64,000 nucleotides of DNA from Bordetella bronchialis (GCF_001676705.1 NZ_CP016170.1:1674001-1738000), one strand, 5' to 3'. Positions 48,661 to 57,272 are shown, counted from the stretch's first letter. The notes: generated by a model from the letters alone, not told the origin. A program made the numbers and translations.

Positions 48661-50259
48661 CTACCGGGCACCCGCCGCCGCTCGGGCGCGCGCGGCGTCC
48701 GGCGCGCCCGCCTTGGGCGTCGCGAATATCGGTCCCCGGGGGGTGGGACGGACGAGCGTGTATTCCGCCGCCAAGGCCAGGCGTCCCACGTGCCCGTGCG
48801 CATGCAGGCGCAGGATGTTGACGATGTGTTCCATGGCCTGCTCGCCGGCCGGGACGCGGTAGTCCCCGCCTCCGGCCGGGCATATGCGCCACCGCTCGCC
48901 GGCCTGGTCCACATTGCCCGCCAGCGGTGCGTCCGTCTTGCCCAGCTTGCGGAAGCTGGCCTCGTGCCAGTAGCCCAGGGCGATGCCTTCCTGGGAGGCC
49001 AGCGTCGACAGGCGCTGCGCCGCGGTCTCCGGATCCCAGTGGCCCTTGCGCTGCCGTGCCTGCATGTCCGCATGCAGAGGCGAGCCCATCCCCGGTTCAG
49101 TGCCGTCCCGCGCGGCGGGTCCCGGTTGTTCCGCGCGGGCGAGGGGCGTCATATTCGCATCCGCGCCTGGGCCGGTTTGCATGGCGGGGCGGGCGTGGCC
49201 GTCGGGTCCGAGCGCGTCGCGCTGCGCGCGGCCCCATTCGGTCAGGGTGCCGTCTTCCTGGTAAGCCCGGTAAATCGTGGCGCGGTCGTAGCCGTAAAGA
49301 TCGCAGAACAGGGCGCGCGACAAGCCGCCCGCATTCAGCTTGATCAGCTTGCCGGCCAACGCGAAGTCTTCGCCTTGGAGCGTGGTCTTGCGCTCGATGT
49401 CGGGCAGGTTCGCGGCGCGGCGGTCGGCGGGTGTCAGCAGCGTGCCGCGGTCCACCGCTCGTCCCAGGTCGGTCAGCCTGCCGCAGCCATCGACGAAGCT
49501 GCGCAGCGCCTGCTGCGAAACCCGGGCAGCGCGGGCAAAACCGCGCAGATTGGCCGGGTGGCCGGCCAGGCGCCGGCTGGCTTCGCGGATCACCTCGCGC
49601 GTGATGTCGCGCTTGGGGCCCATGTTCAGCGTGGCCAGTAGGGATCGCCGCCATGCCTCGTGGCGTCGGCGCGATAGGGCTTCCGCGGTGGCAGGCACGG
49701 AATGGCTCGTTGCAGTGGCCGGCGGGCGGGCGTCCTGCTCGACCGCCGGCGGACTCGCGGAGCCTGATGGCGGCTCGGGCGTCCGCCCGGCCATGCTGGG
49801 CGGACGCCCGGGTGCGGCACCCGGCGAGGCGGGGCGCGGTCCGGATATCTCCCCGGCGCCGGTGGATGGGGGGGCGCCGAAGACGTCGTCGTCCTGCATG
49901 ACGTCCCGGGCGACGAGGCGCATCTCGGGATCGAGGCCGTCGAGCAGACGATCCACGCCCAGGAAAGGGAAGGGCAGCGAGAGCGACGATATGGCCGACA
50001 GCGGCGAACCCGACCCCGGACAGGATGGTGCATCCAAATGGCTGGCCGCCGGCGACCCCGCACCGGAACCCGGGCCGGCACCCTGGCCCGTGGCGTAGGC
50101 CTGCCGGGAAGGCAGCTGCAAGGTCAATGGCGGCCGCGTCGGCCGGTGCATGCGTGCGCGTGCCCGGGGAGGCGGGGCGACGCCCGCGCGAAATGGGGTG
50201 GGCTGTTGCGTCTCGATAGGCGGGGGGGCCGCCTGGCCGGCGGCATGGATGGCGTACAT
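48661..50259 (-). CDS. Unrecognised protein with Pro-rich N-terminus and two HTH-like repeats (paralogue 1)
   Basis: I do not recognise this 532-aa family. Residues 1 to about 200 are Pro/Ala/Gly-rich and likely disordered, apart from LSLPFPFLGVDRLLDGLDPEM. Two HTH-like repeats follow, at about 235-270 (VSQQALRSFVDGCGRLTDLGRA) and 314-350 (YDRATIYRAYQEDGTLTEWGRA). The conserved C-terminal part (about 420-510) contains RLSTLASQ, APLAGNVDQAGERWRI and AMEHIVNILRLHAHG. A paralogue lies immediately upstream at 50330-51751. The ATG at 50259 has a GAGGT ribosome site conserved in the paralogue. DNA binding is plausible; a secreted effector is an alternative. Confidence 0.7.
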   Translation of the reverse strand: MYAIHAAGQAAPPPIETQQPTPFRAGVAPPPRARARMHRPTRPPLTLQLPSRQAYATGQGAGPGSGAGSPAASHLDAPSCPGSGSPLSAISSLSLPFPFLGVDRLLDGLDPEMRLVARDVMQDDDVFGAPPSTGAGEISGPRPASPGAAPGRPPSMAGRTPEPPSGSASPPAVEQDARPPATATSHSVPATAEALSRRRHEAWRRSLLATLNMGPKRDITREVIREASRRLAGHPANLRGFARAARVSQQALRSFVDGCGRLTDLGRAVDRGTLLTPADRRAANLPDIERKTTLQGEDFALAGKLIKLNAGGLSRALFCDLYGYDRATIYRAYQEDGTLTEWGRAQRDALGPDGHARPAMQTGPGADANMTPLARAEQPGPAARDGTEPGMGSPLHADMQARQRKGHWDPETAAQRLSTLASQEGIALGYWHEASFRKLGKTDAPLAGNVDQAGERWRICPAGGGDYRVPAGEQAMEHIVNILRLHAHGHVGRLALAAEYTLVRPTPRGPIFATPKAGAPDAARARAAAGAR

Positions 50260-50329
50260 GGGATGGACCTCGGGGCAGGCGGTGCGATGGCGTTCAGGCG
50301 GACTGACGGTACGAGGGGCACTAGGGGCA

Positions 50330-51751
50330 CTAGGGCGTGTCGATCCTATCCTCAGTCAGGATTTCCAGGTGCGTGCCGGGCTGGGGCGCGATCAGCATGG
50401 CGCGTCCGATGCCGGACGGCGTCAGCGCATAGCGAGCGGCCAGGGCAGCCCGGCCGCTCGCGCCGCGCGCATGCAGGCGCAGGATGTCGACGATGTGGTC
50501 CATCGCCCACTGCCGCGGCGCCATGCGGTATTCATCCAGGCGCGATGGCCGGATACGCCAATCGCCGCCCGCGCGGTCCACGTCGCCCGCCAACGGCGCT
50601 TCGGGCGGACCGAACATTTGAAAGGTGTCGCCCCGCCAATAGCGGATGCGGATGTTCCCGCGCGTGGCCAGGTCCGTCAGGCGCTGCTCGGCAAGCGTGC
50701 GCTCCACATCGGGGTCGGCGGCGTCCGGGGAGACTTGGCCGGCATCCGCCTCGGGAGATTCCTCCAGCCCGTTGGCGGCGCGCAGCGCGTGGCGTGCCTG
50801 CCGGCCGAAGGCCGTCATGGCGCCCGTGTCCTCGTAGGCGCGATAGATGGTTTCGTGGTCATAGCCGAACATCTCGCAGAACAGCGCGCGCGACATCTGG
50901 CCCGCCCGCATCCCGACCATCTTGTCCGCCAGGGCGTAATCCTTTTCGTCCAGCACCGTCCGACCCACGGTCGGCGGCAAGTTCGCCGCCTTGCGGTCCT
51001 GCGGCGTGATCAGCGTGGCATCGTCGACGGCGCGGCCCAGCGCGGTCAGATGGCCATCCGGTTCGACGAAGCTACGCAAGGCCTGATGCGATATGCCGTA
51101 CGACCTCGCGCAGGCGTTCATGGTGCAGGCATCCCGCGCCAGCAACTGGCTGGCCCCTCGTACGATGTCGCGCGTGACGGCGCGCTTGGAGGCGTTGTTG
51201 TGCATGGATACCAGACCGCCCCGGAACCGTCCATCGTTCGCGCGGCGGGACACGGGCGCTTCGTCGCGCATCACCTCGTTGGCGATGCGATGCATGGCGG
51301 GGCTGAGGGCGTTGAACAGCTGCTGGGGTTCGATGAAAGGAAGCGACAACGGCGAGCCGGGTTGGACCTCGGTGGGAGCCGGCACGAGCGTGATGTATGA
51401 CCCGGACGGGGAGGCGGTCACGGGCGCGGACAGGGGCGCGGGCAGGGGCGCGGACAGGGGCGCGGACAGCTGGGCCGGCAAGTGGGCCGGCAAGGGGGCG
51501 GGTGACTGGGCGGACAATCGGGCGGATACCGAGGGCGGATCCGAGGGGGTGCGGGATGGCGGCGTCAGCGCGGGCGACTGCGTCGTGGGCCGCTTGGGCG
51601 GCAAGTCCAGCCTGAGCGCCTGGCTCGCGGGCCGTCGCAGCCGTGCGCGTGGGCCGGGTGACGGGCCGGTCCCCGTCCGGAACGGCGCCGTCAAGGGCGG
51701 CGCGTCGTAGGCCTGGGCGCGGATGGGAGCGAGCGGGTGTATGGGGTGCAT
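50330..51751 (-). CDS. Unrecognised protein with Pro-rich N-terminus and two HTH-like repeats (paralogue 2)
   Basis: The 473-aa product is a full-length paralogue of the 48661-50259 protein. Shared parts are the N-terminal PFR-x-G-x-x-P block, LSLPF before a short helix (ALSPAMHRIANEVMRDE), HTH-like repeat 1 at about 210-242 (ISHQALRSFVEPDGHLTALGRA), repeat 2 at about 285-320 (YDHETIYRAYEDTGAMTAFGR), and the C-terminal APLAGDVDRAGGDWRI and AMDHIVDILRLHARG. A 12-bp tandem repeat encodes the Pro/Ala/Leu stretch near residues 80-110. The ATG at 51751 is chosen because its GAGGT-N7 leader matches that of paralogue 1. The genes are 70 bp apart and probably co-transcribed. Function unknown. Confidence 0.7.
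   Translation of the reverse strand: MHPIHPLAPIRAQAYDAPPLTAPFRTGTGPSPGPRARLRRPASQALRLDLPPKRPTTQSPALTPPSRTPSDPPSVSARLSAQSPAPLPAHLPAQLSAPLSAPLPAPLSAPVTASPSGSYITLVPAPTEVQPGSPLSLPFIEPQQLFNALSPAMHRIANEVMRDEAPVSRRANDGRFRGGLVSMHNNASKRAVTRDIVRGASQLLARDACTMNACARSYGISHQALRSFVEPDGHLTALGRAVDDATLITPQDRKAANLPPTVGRTVLDEKDYALADKMVGMRAGQMSRALFCEMFGYDHETIYRAYEDTGAMTAFGRQARHALRAANGLEESPEADAGQVSPDAADPDVERTLAEQRLTDLATRGNIRIRYWRGDTFQMFGPPEAPLAGDVDRAGGDWRIRPSRLDEYRMAPRQWAMDHIVDILRLHARGASGRAALAARYALTPSGIGRAMLIAPQPGTHLEILTEDRIDTP
51422..51517. repeat. 12-bp tandem repeat in paralogue 2
   Basis: Eight units of a 12-bp sequence close to GGGCGCGGACAG; the first four are nearly identical and the others diverged. It encodes a run of Pro/Ala/Leu/Ser within the disordered N-terminal part. 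The unit length keeps the frame, so copy-number change would alter protein length only. Confidence 0.7.
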
Positions 51752-51904
51752 GGGACCGACCTCTTGCATGAACGACCGGGGGTTGGGGCATAGTCGCCGG
51801 CCATGCCGGCCGTGGCCGGATATGTGGCACGCACTGGGTAGGATGGCCGCCGTGGCGGTTCCCCGTCCGCGCCTTCGGCGGCCATCGCGGAATCGCGGCC
51901 CAAA

Positions 51905-51928
51905 GAAAAAGCCCTCCGTCGGGAGGGC
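51905..51928 (-). terminator. Rho-independent terminator of efp
   Basis: On the minus strand GCCCTCC pairs with GGAGGGC around a 4-nt CGAC loop, followed by TTTTTC. It lies 45 bp after the efp stop and upstream of the paralogue pair, separating the two transcription units. Confidence 0.85.
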
Positions 51929-51972
51929 TTCGCGGGTCGGCGAGCGTGGCGCCTTGCGGCGCGCCGCGCGGC

Positions 51973-52533
51973 TTAACCGTTGACGCGGCTGCGGTATTCG
52001 CCCGTGCGCGTGTCGATTTCGATCTTGTCGCCGATTTCGCAGAACAGCGGCACGTTGATGTCGTAGCCGGTGTTGATCTTGGCCGGCTTCAGCACCTTGC
52101 CGGAGGTGTCGCCGCGCACGGCGGGCTCGGTATAGGTGATCTCGCGCACGACGCTGGTGGGCAGTTCCACCGAGATGGCGCGGCCGTCGTAGAAGACGAC
52201 TTCCACGGGCATGCCTTCTTCCAGGTAGTTGAGCGCGTCGCCCATGCTTTCGGCTTCGATCTCGTACTGGTTGTATTCCTCGTCCATGAAGACATACATG
52301 GGGTCGCCGAAATAGGAGTACGTGCACTCCTTGCGGTCCAGCACCACGACGTCGAATTTTTCGTCGGCCTTGTAGACCGATTCGCTGCCGGCGGCGGTGA
52401 GCAGGTTCTTGAACTTCAGCTTCACCACGGCCGCGTTGCGGCCCGACTTGTTGTATTCGGCCTTCTGGACCACGAGGGGATCCTTGCCGACCATGACCAC
52501 GTTGCCGACTCGCAGTTCCTGAGCGGTTTTCAT
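51973..52533 (-). CDS. efp: Elongation factor P
   Basis: EF-P binds the ribosome between P and E sites and relieves stalling at consecutive prolines. The 186-aa protein starts [20 protein letters not shown]. Its loop tip KSGRNAAVV has Arg at position 32, the residue rhamnosylated by EarP in this branch of bacteria, instead of the lysine used with EpmA. The earP gene lies 89 bp upstream in the same direction, matching the known pairing. The three-domain length is normal, and a terminator follows. Confidence 0.97.
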   Translation of the reverse strand: MKTAQELRVGNVVMVGKDPLVVQKAEYNKSGRNAAVVKLKFKNLLTAAGSESVYKADEKFDVVVLDRKECTYSYFGDPMYVFMDEEYNQYEIEAESMGDALNYLEEGMPVEVVFYDGRAISVELPTSVVREITYTEPAVRGDTSGKVLKPAKINTGYDINVPLFCEIGDKIEIDTRTGEYRSRVNG

Positions 52534-52622
52534 CGATTAAAACTCCGGGGAGATATCTGGTTCTGCCCGGTCCGGTTACGGTGTCGGATCGGGAAAGTAA
52601 AGGGGGCGAAAAACCCAGAATT

Positions 52623-53819
52623 CTAACATTTTTGGCGCAGATTTGCGCAAAATCGGATCAGGTTTGCCGCCAGGTCGGGCATGGCCGACAGGTCGCGGTC
52701 CCATGCCCGGGCGGTGTGCCGCCACGCCTCCCAGCCCGGCGCGGAGGTCGCGTCCCGCCAGGCCGCCGCCAGCGGACCGGACGCGGCGCCGGTGTTCCAC
52801 GCCAGGATCAGGGCCCGCGCCTGTGGCGGCGGCCGGTAGCGGTCCAGCCAGGCGTGCAGCTTATCCAGGTGTATGTCGTCGGCCTGGGGATAGATCTGCC
52901 AGACCAGGGGGCGGCCTGCCCATCCGGCGCGGACCACGGAGTCCTCCCCACGCACGAAGTTCAGGTCCGCGCACCATAGCAGCCTGTCGTAGTCGTCTTG
53001 CGACAGGAAGGGGATGCGCACGATATCCAAACCGGTGGCAGCGGGGCCGGCCAGGGCCTCCAGGCCGGGCGCGACGCCCTCCGGCACCAGAAGCAGCGTG
53101 GGCCGCGGGTCGCCGCTCAGGGCCGCCACCAGGCTTGCCAGGGGCGCCGTGGGATAGCAGAACAGGGTCGCCAGCCGCGTCGACGCCGGATGGGCGCCGC
53201 CGCAAGCCGGCAGCCAACCCGCCATGCGGTCCGCGCCGATGCCCAATCCCTGCAGGAAAGCGCGCTGGGCGTCCGGCGAGCGCTGGAAGGCGTCGCGCCG
53301 CGCCGCCAGATCCGGTTCGCGCAGCAGGCCGCCCGTGGCCGCCGTGAATCCCGGGAAGAAAAAGTACTTCATCAGGCCGTCCGGCTGCGGCGATGGAAGC
53401 CGGTGGTGGGACTCCACCCACGGCTCGGCGCTCAGGTACTCGAGGTTGATCCATATGGGCGCGGCCGGCTCAGGCGCGGCCGGCTCAGGCGCGGCCGGCT
53501 CAGGCGCGGCCGCGGCGGCGCGCTGGCGCATGGCGGCACGGAACGCATCCGGCGGATCGCAGGCGAACGCCTCGATCACCACATCGCCCGGCGTCAGGGC
53601 CGGTGCCGGAGACGTCCAGGCCACAATGGCGACCCCGTCTATATCCTGGATCTGGCGGTCCAGGGCACAGCGTGGCTCCATTCTGGCGAAAGCCGGCAGA
53701 TCGTCGATCCACAGGCGGATCCGCCAGCCGGCGGCCTGCTTCAGCCCGCGCGCCAGCCGCCAGCAGACGCCGATGTCGCCGTAGTTGTCCACCCTTCGGC
53801 AGAAAATGTCCGCGTGCAT
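52623..53819 (-). CDS. earP: Protein-arginine rhamnosyltransferase EarP (EF-P maturation)
   Basis: EarP transfers rhamnose from dTDP-rhamnose to Arg32 of EF-P. The roughly 398-aa GT-B protein shows the N-terminal DIFCRRVDNYGDIGVCWRLA with the conserved Asp residues and the donor-site segment YDRLLWCADLNFVRGEDS. Next come WAGRPLVWQIYPQADDIH. A three-unit PEPAA repeat (encoded at 53461-53505) is inserted in the first half and is probably a surface loop. I start at ATG 53819, just before the conserved segment; ATG 53840 is also possible. It lies directly upstream of efp. Confidence 0.93.
   Translation of the reverse strand: MHADIFCRRVDNYGDIGVCWRLARGLKQAAGWRIRLWIDDLPAFARMEPRCALDRQIQDIDGVAIVAWTSPAPALTPGDVVIEAFACDPPDAFRAAMRQRAAAAAPEPAAPEPAAPEPAAPIWINLEYLSAEPWVESHHRLPSPQPDGLMKYFFFPGFTAATGGLLREPDLAARRDAFQRSPDAQRAFLQGLGIGADRMAGWLPACGGAHPASTRLATLFCYPTAPLASLVAALSGDPRPTLLLVPEGVAPGLEALAGPAATGLDIVRIPFLSQDDYDRLLWCADLNFVRGEDSVVRAGWAGRPLVWQIYPQADDIHLDKLHAWLDRYRPPPQARALILAWNTGAASGPLAAAWRDATSAPGWEAWRHTARAWDRDLSAMPDLAANLIRFCANLRQKC
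53461..53505. repeat. 15-bp tandem repeat (three units) within earP
   Basis: Three identical 15-bp units GCGGCCGGCTCAGGC encode PEPAA repeats on the minus strand; a fourth, partial unit follows. The unit keeps the frame, so slippage would change loop length only. Confidence 0.85.
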
Positions 53820-53867
53820 GGCGGAGCCTGGCGTGGGCATGGGGAGGTATCGATGGCGCTCGCCCGT

Positions 53868-55070
53868 CTAGTGGAACCGGGCCGGGGCGGACTCGGCGTC
53901 TTCCGGCAGCTCCGCGTGCACCATCTCGCCGAGCGGGTTCGGGAAGTACGGCGTTCCGCAGTCCTCGCAGTACTCGGCGGGAAGCACGCCGGGGATGCGG
54001 CGGACATCGTTCACGCCCTGCTCCTTGAGCAGCGCGGCGATTTCCTCCACGGGGTCCGGCTTGTCCTCTTCCCCGCCCGTTTCGTCTTCGCGGCCATACA
54101 GCGGCCAGACGCAGCCGTAGATGACGTCGTTGCTGTTGCGTGCCGTGAAGCCGACCCGGTACTCGTCGATGCGGCCTTCGCCGCAGCCCGCCACCACGGC
54201 GCGCAGCCGCGCCGGTTCCAGGTTGACCGCGCCTTCGAGCCAGGTGACGGCGGCGCGCAGCGCCAGCGGCCGCACGCGCCGGTCGGCTTCGCGGTTGCTG
54301 ACGTAGTAGGCGTCGGGCAGCAGGCATTCGAAGCTGCAGCCGGGCAGCAGGGTGGCCAGCGTGGGCTGGGCCTGTTCTATCCACCGCGCCAGGCAGGCTT
54401 CGCGGGTTGCGCCGGCGTCGCCGGGGCTTTCCTGCCAGCGGAAGATCGCCGTGCCGCGCGGCACGGCGACCGCGCCCACCAGGTAGCGCGTGTCGGCCAG
54501 CATATTGGCCGTTTCCGCGTCTTCCGTGATGGCCGGCTTCATGGTTTCCGCGCCCAGGGCATGCGAGCCCAGGCGTTGCAGCCACTGCCAGGTCTCGGAG
54601 AAGGTGCGCGGCATCTGGTCGATGCTGACCAGGTGCGGCATGAGGGATAGGCGCGCGCCCTGCGCCAGCACGTGGCCGTGCAACTGCGCGGTCAGCGCCT
54701 GCAGCGCGGCGGGGGACACGGGCCCGGTCGGGATGGTGTAGCGCGTCCACGCGACCATGGGGGCGACGATCAGCAGGACGTCGTAGCTGACGCCGTTCTT
54801 TTCGATGACGGTGGACTCGGTAAAGGTTTCCGCCTGTTCGATCAGCACTTCGTACGCGCCGGGATGGGTCTGGGACAAATGGTCCAGCGCGGATTCCAGT
54901 GGCGCGTCATTGCCGCTGCGCAGCAGTTTGGGAATGAAGGCGCGCAGTTGCTCTTCCCAGAATACGTCCTCCACCCGGCTGCCCGAACTGTTCAATGCGA
55001 GCGCCAGCGTAGCCAGGCGCGAAGCGTCGCGGGTCAGGCGTGAGGAGGTATGGCTGCGGGAGCGTGGCAT
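53868..55070 (-). CDS. DUF2863 family protein
   Basis: The 400-aa protein matches the DUF2863 family, found in Burkholderiales, of unknown function. Typical parts are SRLATLALALNSSGSRVED near the start, YDVLLIVAPMVAWTRYTIPTG, and the C-terminal zinc-ribbon-like end with EYCEDCGTPYFPNP, a CxxC pair. I chose the ATG at 55070; the frame stays open to 55292, but that stretch crosses the 8-bp repeat and gives a Cys/Pro-rich artefact. It is divergent from the dioxygenase gene, with the repeat between them, and 48 bp upstream of earP in the same direction. Confidence 0.85.
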   Translation of the reverse strand: MPRSRSHTSSRLTRDASRLATLALALNSSGSRVEDVFWEEQLRAFIPKLLRSGNDAPLESALDHLSQTHPGAYEVLIEQAETFTESTVIEKNGVSYDVLLIVAPMVAWTRYTIPTGPVSPAALQALTAQLHGHVLAQGARLSLMPHLVSIDQMPRTFSETWQWLQRLGSHALGAETMKPAITEDAETANMLADTRYLVGAVAVPRGTAIFRWQESPGDAGATREACLARWIEQAQPTLATLLPGCSFECLLPDAYYVSNREADRRVRPLALRAAVTWLEGAVNLEPARLRAVVAGCGEGRIDEYRVGFTARNSNDVIYGCVWPLYGREDETGGEEDKPDPVEEIAALLKEQGVNDVRRIPGVLPAEYCEDCGTPYFPNPLGEMVHAELPEDAESAPARFH

Positions 55071-55170
55071 GGGGATGAAGGACCGGTCAGGGGGAAAGAG
55101 AACCGTATAGTGTACCGCCACGCATGCCGGGCCGGACGGTCGTGGCCGCATCCCTGCCGTATCCTTGCCG

Positions 55171-55231
55171 CACGGCAGCACGGCAGCACGGCAGCACGGC
55201 AGCACGGCAGCACGGCAGCATGGCAGCATGG
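55171..55231. repeat. 8-bp tandem repeat (CACGGCAG) in a divergent promoter region
   Basis: Six perfect CACGGCAG units are followed by one CATGGCAG and a partial CATGG. The array lies between the divergent DUF2863 gene (start 55070) and the dioxygenase gene (start 55313). An 8-bp unit is not a multiple of three, so slippage would shift any frame crossing it or change promoter spacing. Confidence 0.9.
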
Positions 55232-55275
55232 TGGCCTGGCGCGGCCTGGTGGCATGGCGGCCGCTCGGTGCGACG

Positions 55276-55300
55276 GCGTTACGATAGGCCATCGTTACGC
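55276..55300. promoter_or_regulatory. Near-perfect dyad upstream of the dioxygenase gene
   Basis: GCGTTACGAT at 55276-55285 and ATCGTTACGC at 55291-55300 are inverted with one mismatch around a 5-bp centre. It ends 12 bp before the dioxygenase ATG and covers the region just upstream of GGAGG, so a bound repressor could block transcription or translation. No regulator gene is adjacent. Confidence 0.4.
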
Positions 55301-55312
55301 TGGAGGTGTGCC

Positions 55313-56083
55313 ATGCGGTGGCCCGTACTGTTCGTTTCCCATGGCTCGCCCATGCTGGCGCTGGAGCCCGGTCGCGCCGGCGCGGCGCTGGCGGCGTGGC
55401 CGCAGGGAAGGGAGCGTCCCTCCGCCATCCTGGCGATTTCTCCCCACTGGTACCGCGACGGGTTGGCCGTGGCTACCCGGGACCGCCAGCGCGCATGGCA
55501 CGACTTCGGCGGGTTTCCCGCGGAGCTGTATCGGCTGTCCTACGGCCCCCCGGGCTCGCCCGCCCTCGCCGCGCGTGTGCAAGGGCTGCTGGCCGCGCAG
55601 GGTGTCGCCGTCGCCGGGGACCCTGCCCGGCCGCTGGACCATGGGGTGTGGGGGCCGCTGCGTTTCCTCTATCCCGACGCCGATGTCCCCGTCGTGGCGC
55701 TGGCGCTGGATGGCGGGCGCGATGCGGGCGGCCAGTACCTGCTGGGCCGGATGTTACGGCCGCTGCGGGACGAGGGCGTGCTGATCGTCGCATCGGGCTC
55801 GCTGACGCACAATCTTCGCCACGTGCAGGCCGCCCACGATGCGGCGCCGCTGCCGTACGTCCAGGCCTTTCGGCAATGGGTCGGCGATCGCCTGGCGGCG
55901 GCCGACACAGCGGCCCTGCTCGCCTGGCAGACCATGGCGCCCGGCGCGGCCCAGGCCCACCCCCACGACGAGCACCTGATGCCGCTGTTCGTGGCGTGGG
56001 GCGCGGGAGAGGGCCGTGCCACGCGCCTGGTGGACGAGGTCGCTTATGGTGCCTTGGCGATGGACGCGTACGAGCTGGACTGA
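55313..56083 (+). CDS. ygiD: DODA-type extradiol aromatic ring-opening dioxygenase (YgiD-like)
   Basis: This 256-aa LigB-fold enzyme resembles YgiD, the 4,5-DOPA extradiol dioxygenase, a Zn/Fe-dependent ring-opening enzyme. It has PVLFVSHGSPM (metal His), ISPHWY, PLDHGVWGPL with the second conserved His, and ASGSLTHNLRHV. The C-terminal HPHDEHLMPLFVAWGAG is also diagnostic. The ATG at 55313 has a GGAGG ribosome site; the frame open upstream passes through the 8-bp repeat and is rejected. The aromatic substrate in vivo is unknown. Confidence 0.9.
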   Translation: MRWPVLFVSHGSPMLALEPGRAGAALAAWPQGRERPSAILAISPHWYRDGLAVATRDRQRAWHDFGGFPAELYRLSYGPPGSPALAARVQGLLAAQGVAVAGDPARPLDHGVWGPLRFLYPDADVPVVALALDGGRDAGGQYLLGRMLRPLRDEGVLIVASGSLTHNLRHVQAAHDAAPLPYVQAFRQWVGDRLAAADTAALLAWQTMAPGAAQAHPHDEHLMPLFVAWGAGEGRATRLVDEVAYGALAMDAYELD

Positions 56084-56250
56084 CGCGCGAGTCCAGGGCT
56101 TTCATATTGCCGGCACGTTGTCGTACATCTAGGTTGGGTTGATCTATCCGACCGGCGAGATACTGGTCGATGTGGGGCCGGGCGCTCCAGATTGTCCCCT
56201 AATGTGAGCATTGACGCAGACCGCGATCGTCGGCAGAATCGTCGCGGCAC

Positions 56251-56268
56251 TTATATGATGTCCTATAA
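56251..56268. promoter_or_regulatory. Small TTATA/TATAA dyad in the Bug-gene promoter region
   Basis: TTATA and TATAA arms are separated by 8 bp, 26 bp before the Bug gene start. Such AT-rich dyads often bind GntR-type regulators, or they could simply be promoter -10 material. Low-confidence call by eye. Confidence 0.25.
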
Positions 56269-56294
56269 CAAACGACGATATAGAGGAGATTCCC

Positions 56295-57272
56295 ATGGTT
56301 CCATCCCGCCGTTCCTTTCTGACCGTCGCCGGCGCAGCCGCGCTGTACGGCGTCGCGCCGGCCGTGCGCGCCCAGCAGAATTGGCCTGATCGCAATGTCC
56401 GCCTCTTGGTGCCGTATCCGGCGGGCGGCTCTTCCGACATCATCGCCCGCGCGATCAGCCAGCCGCTGTCGGAGACGCTCAAGCAGACCGTCATCGTCGA
56501 TAACCGGCCCGGCGCCAACGGCAACCTGGGCGCCGGCATCGTGGCGCAGTCCGGCGAGGACCGCCACACGCTGCTGTTGTGCGACGTGGGGGCGCTGATG
56601 ATCAGCCCGTCCGTCTATACCAAGCTCAATTTCGATCCCAACAAGGATTTGCGCGGGGTGAGCATGCTGGCGTATTCGCCGCACATCCTGGCGGTGCATC
56701 CCTCGGTGCCGGTGAATACGCTGGCGGAGCTGGTGGCGCTGTCCAAGCGCGAGCGCCTGAATTTCGCCGTGACGGCGATGGGCAGCGCGCCTCACGTGGC
56801 GGGCGTGGCGGTGGAGCAGGCGACCCAGGCGCAGTGGCAGTACGTGCCGTACAAGGGCGGCTCGCAGGCCATCACGGATACCATCGGCGGGCAGACGCAG
56901 ATCATCATGAACGGCATGCTGGCTACGCTGCCGCATATCCAGAGCGGCAAGCTCAAGGCCATCGCGGTGTCGAGCCGCAATCGCATGCCGCAGGTGCCTA
57001 ACGTCCCGACCATCGCCGAGTCCGGGGTGCCGGGCTTCGAGTCGGGGACGTGGCAGGGCGTGGTGGCGCCGGCGGCGATGCCGCCGGAGGTGCTGGCCCG
57101 TCTTAGCAAGGAACTGGCGCGGATCATGAATGTGCCGGAACTGAAGGCGAAGCTGGCCGAGCAGGGCGCGGACGTGGTGACCATGACGCCGGCCGAGATG
57201 GACAAGTGGCTGGCCGCGGAACGGCAGCGCTGGGCCGTGGTGGTGCAGAAAGCGGATATCCGGCTGGATTGA
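56295..57272 (+). CDS. Bug-family tripartite tricarboxylate transporter receptor
   Basis: The 325-aa periplasmic binding protein belongs to the Bordetella uptake gene family, greatly expanded in Bordetella. The precursor has a Tat-like leader (SRRSFLTVAGAAALYGV, cleavage near RAQQNWP). The mature part has the family core VRLLVPYPAGGSSDIIAR, VDNRPGANGNLGAGIV, and a C-terminal VVAPAAMPPEVLARLSKEL. The ATG at 56295 follows GAGGAG. No TctAB membrane genes are nearby, so it is an orphan receptor. The ligand, probably an organic acid, cannot be inferred. Confidence 0.95.
   Translation: MVPSRRSFLTVAGAAALYGVAPAVRAQQNWPDRNVRLLVPYPAGGSSDIIARAISQPLSETLKQTVIVDNRPGANGNLGAGIVAQSGEDRHTLLLCDVGALMISPSVYTKLNFDPNKDLRGVSMLAYSPHILAVHPSVPVNTLAELVALSKRERLNFAVTAMGSAPHVAGVAVEQATQAQWQYVPYKGGSQAITDTIGGQTQIIMNGMLATLPHIQSGKLKAIAVSSRNRMPQVPNVPTIAESGVPGFESGTWQGVVAPAAMPPEVLARLSKELARIMNVPELKAKLAEQGADVVTMTPAEMDKWLAAERQRWAVVVQKADIRLD

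Noticed and set aside
55124..55312. N-terminal extension of the dioxygenase through the 8-bp repeat
   Set aside because: The ATG at 55313 has a strong GGAGG site and begins exactly at the conserved N-terminus.
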